DNA from: Planctomycetota bacterium
GTDB lineage: Bacteria > Planctomycetota > UBA1135
NCBI GenBank assembly: GCA_029243845.1
Contig: JAQWRF010000072.1
Span: 1 to 5,805 of the forward strand
Direction: 5' to 3'
DNA length: 5,805 nucleotides
Position numbers and translations under genes: made by a program. The notes below the pieces were generated by a model. It did not search any database. It was not told the DNA's origin and saw nothing but the letters and a program-made list of their open reading frames with translations. The stretch's first letter is position 1. Each line of letters starts with the position of its first letter. This document shows positions 4,922 through 5,805 of this stretch, piece by piece.

Positions 4922-5805
4922 GTGATTCGCGAATAACAGTCTGTGTAGTAGGCGCCAACGGCTTGGTTGGCGGTACGTTGGTGACCTTGTTAGCCGAACG
5001 TGAGTTCCCTTGTAATGAAATTCGCAAGGTTCGTGCCAGTGAGGCGACAGCCGAGTCTTTCGCCAATGTCGATTTAGTTTTCTTGGCGGTGAGCGACGCA
5101 CGCGCGACTGAGTTGGCGCCCCTAGCTGTGGCTCAAGGGGCGACTGTAATAGATCATTCTGGCGCGTGGCGCTTTGATGATGACGTGCCTTTAGTCGTGC
5201 CGGAAGTTAACGGTGCCGTAGTCACTGAAAACACCAAACTAATTGCGGTTCCGAATTGCACGATACCGGGGTTCACGATGGCAATCGACGCGCTTAACTC
5301 AATCGCTAAGGTAACGGACGTGGTTGTAACTACCATGCAATCCGCTAGCGGTGCTGGGCGTGATGGCCTTGAAAGGTATAAAGATTGTGGCGATGTCATC
5401 GCACAGTGTGAAACGTTTTTAGAAAATGGTTACACAACCGAAGAAGAAAAAATGTTGTTTGAGACACGCAAGGTTTTGAACGACAACGACATCAAAGTCA
5501 CGATGACATGTGTGCGCGTACCCGTTGAAGTAGGTCATGCCGCGAGCATGTTGTTAAGTTTTGAAACACCAGTGTCGCTTGATGAGGCACGCTTCGCACT
5601 AAATAATTATTCTGGCATCGAGTTGCTCGACGACCACGCCAACGAGGTTTACCCAACTGCTAAATCAGCGGCCGGCAAAAATACCGTCCAGATGGGTCGC
5701 TTGCGACTTGAACACGATGGCCAGCGCTTATGGATATGGCAGGTAACAGACAACCTGCGCAAAGGTGCCGCTCTTAATTCAATTCAGATTGCAGAGCAGT
5801 TATTC
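4918..5805 (+). CDS. asd: Aspartate-semialdehyde dehydrogenase, 3' end outside window
   Basis: NADPH-dependent reduction of aspartyl phosphate to aspartate semialdehyde, the branch point to lysine, threonine, methionine and diaminopimelate. The 296 visible residues have the nucleotide-binding VVGANGLVG (10-18), DHSGAWRFDDDVPLVVPEVN (79-98), the active-site cysteine C114 in VPNCTIPGF (111-119), Q141 in QSASGAG (141-147), EEEK (175-178), CVRVPVEVGH (198-207, with R200 and H207 matching the substrate arginine and catalytic histidine) and DNLRKGAALNSIQIAE (278-293). Only a short C-terminal tail should be missing. The protein is about 50 residues shorter than usual: roughly 18 residues are absent after RKVRA (36-40), and about 30 between SGAG (144-147) and EEEK, including the usual PIAFNxIPxID stretch. 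It starts with an ATGA overlap on pxpC, so it belongs to the same operon. Confidence 0.94.
   Translation, partial: MSDSRITVCVVGANGLVGGTLVTLLAEREFPCNEIRKVRASEATAESFANVDLVFLAVSDARATELAPLAVAQGATVIDHSGAWRFDDDVPLVVPEVNGAVVTENTKLIAVPNCTIPGFTMAIDALNSIAKVTDVVVTTMQSASGAGRDGLERYKDCGDVIAQCETFLENGYTTEEEKMLFETRKVLNDNDIKVTMTCVRVPVEVGHAASMLLSFETPVSLDEARFALNNYSGIELLDDHANEVYPTAKSAAGKNTVQMGRLRLEHDGQRLWIWQVTDNLRKGAALNSIQIAEQLF

Noticed and set aside
4130..5399. Several minus-strand open frames opposite pxpC and asd
   Set aside because: Shadows of genes with strong motif support; none shows a domain or a plausible start signal.

Overview
The window reads as a piece of a Gram-negative bacterial chromosome with roughly half G+C (judged by eye). 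It is densely packed: six genes fill it, with only 37 bases between the two divergent transcription units and overlaps or zero spacing everywhere else. Good Shine-Dalgarno sequences are largely missing before the starts. Several of the enzymes look shorter than familiar relatives. I cannot name the organism. The PxpA and PxpB domains resemble gammaproteobacterial proteins in their motifs, but the fusion and the compact enzymes would also suit a streamlined, uncultured lineage.

Layout: positions 1-1023 (minus strand) hold the N-terminal, large-subunit part of a gamma-glutamyltransferase (ggt), cut by the window edge at what appears to be the catalytic threonine. Positions 1024-1060 are a very short divergent intergenic region with a shared AT-rich core. 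The plus strand then carries one apparent operon running to the end of the window: a UbiA-family prenyltransferase of the decaprenyl-phosphate phosphoribosyltransferase type (1061-1960), a DUF362 protein (1961-3040), a fused 5-oxoprolinase subunit PxpA-PxpB (3030-4238), a compact PxpC (4235-4921) and an aspartate-semialdehyde dehydrogenase (4918-5805, 3' end missing). Junctions are 0 nt, an overlap of about 11 nt, and two 4-nt ATGA overlaps, so translational coupling is likely.

Functional reading: Ggt splits gamma-glutamyl compounds such as glutathione, and PxpABC hydrolyses 5-oxoproline to glutamate with ATP. Together they suggest a module for recovering glutamate from gamma-glutamyl compounds or 5-oxoproline. 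Asd at the end of the operon ties in aspartate-family amino-acid synthesis. The UbiA-family protein and the DUF362 protein have no obvious role in that chemistry, and their close coupling to it is the least explained part of the window. I see no RNA genes, mobile elements, CRISPR arrays or terminators. The most interesting signals are the domain fusion, the shortened PxpC and Asd, the DUF362/UbiA pairing, and the tight divergent start region where ggt may be transcribed leaderless.
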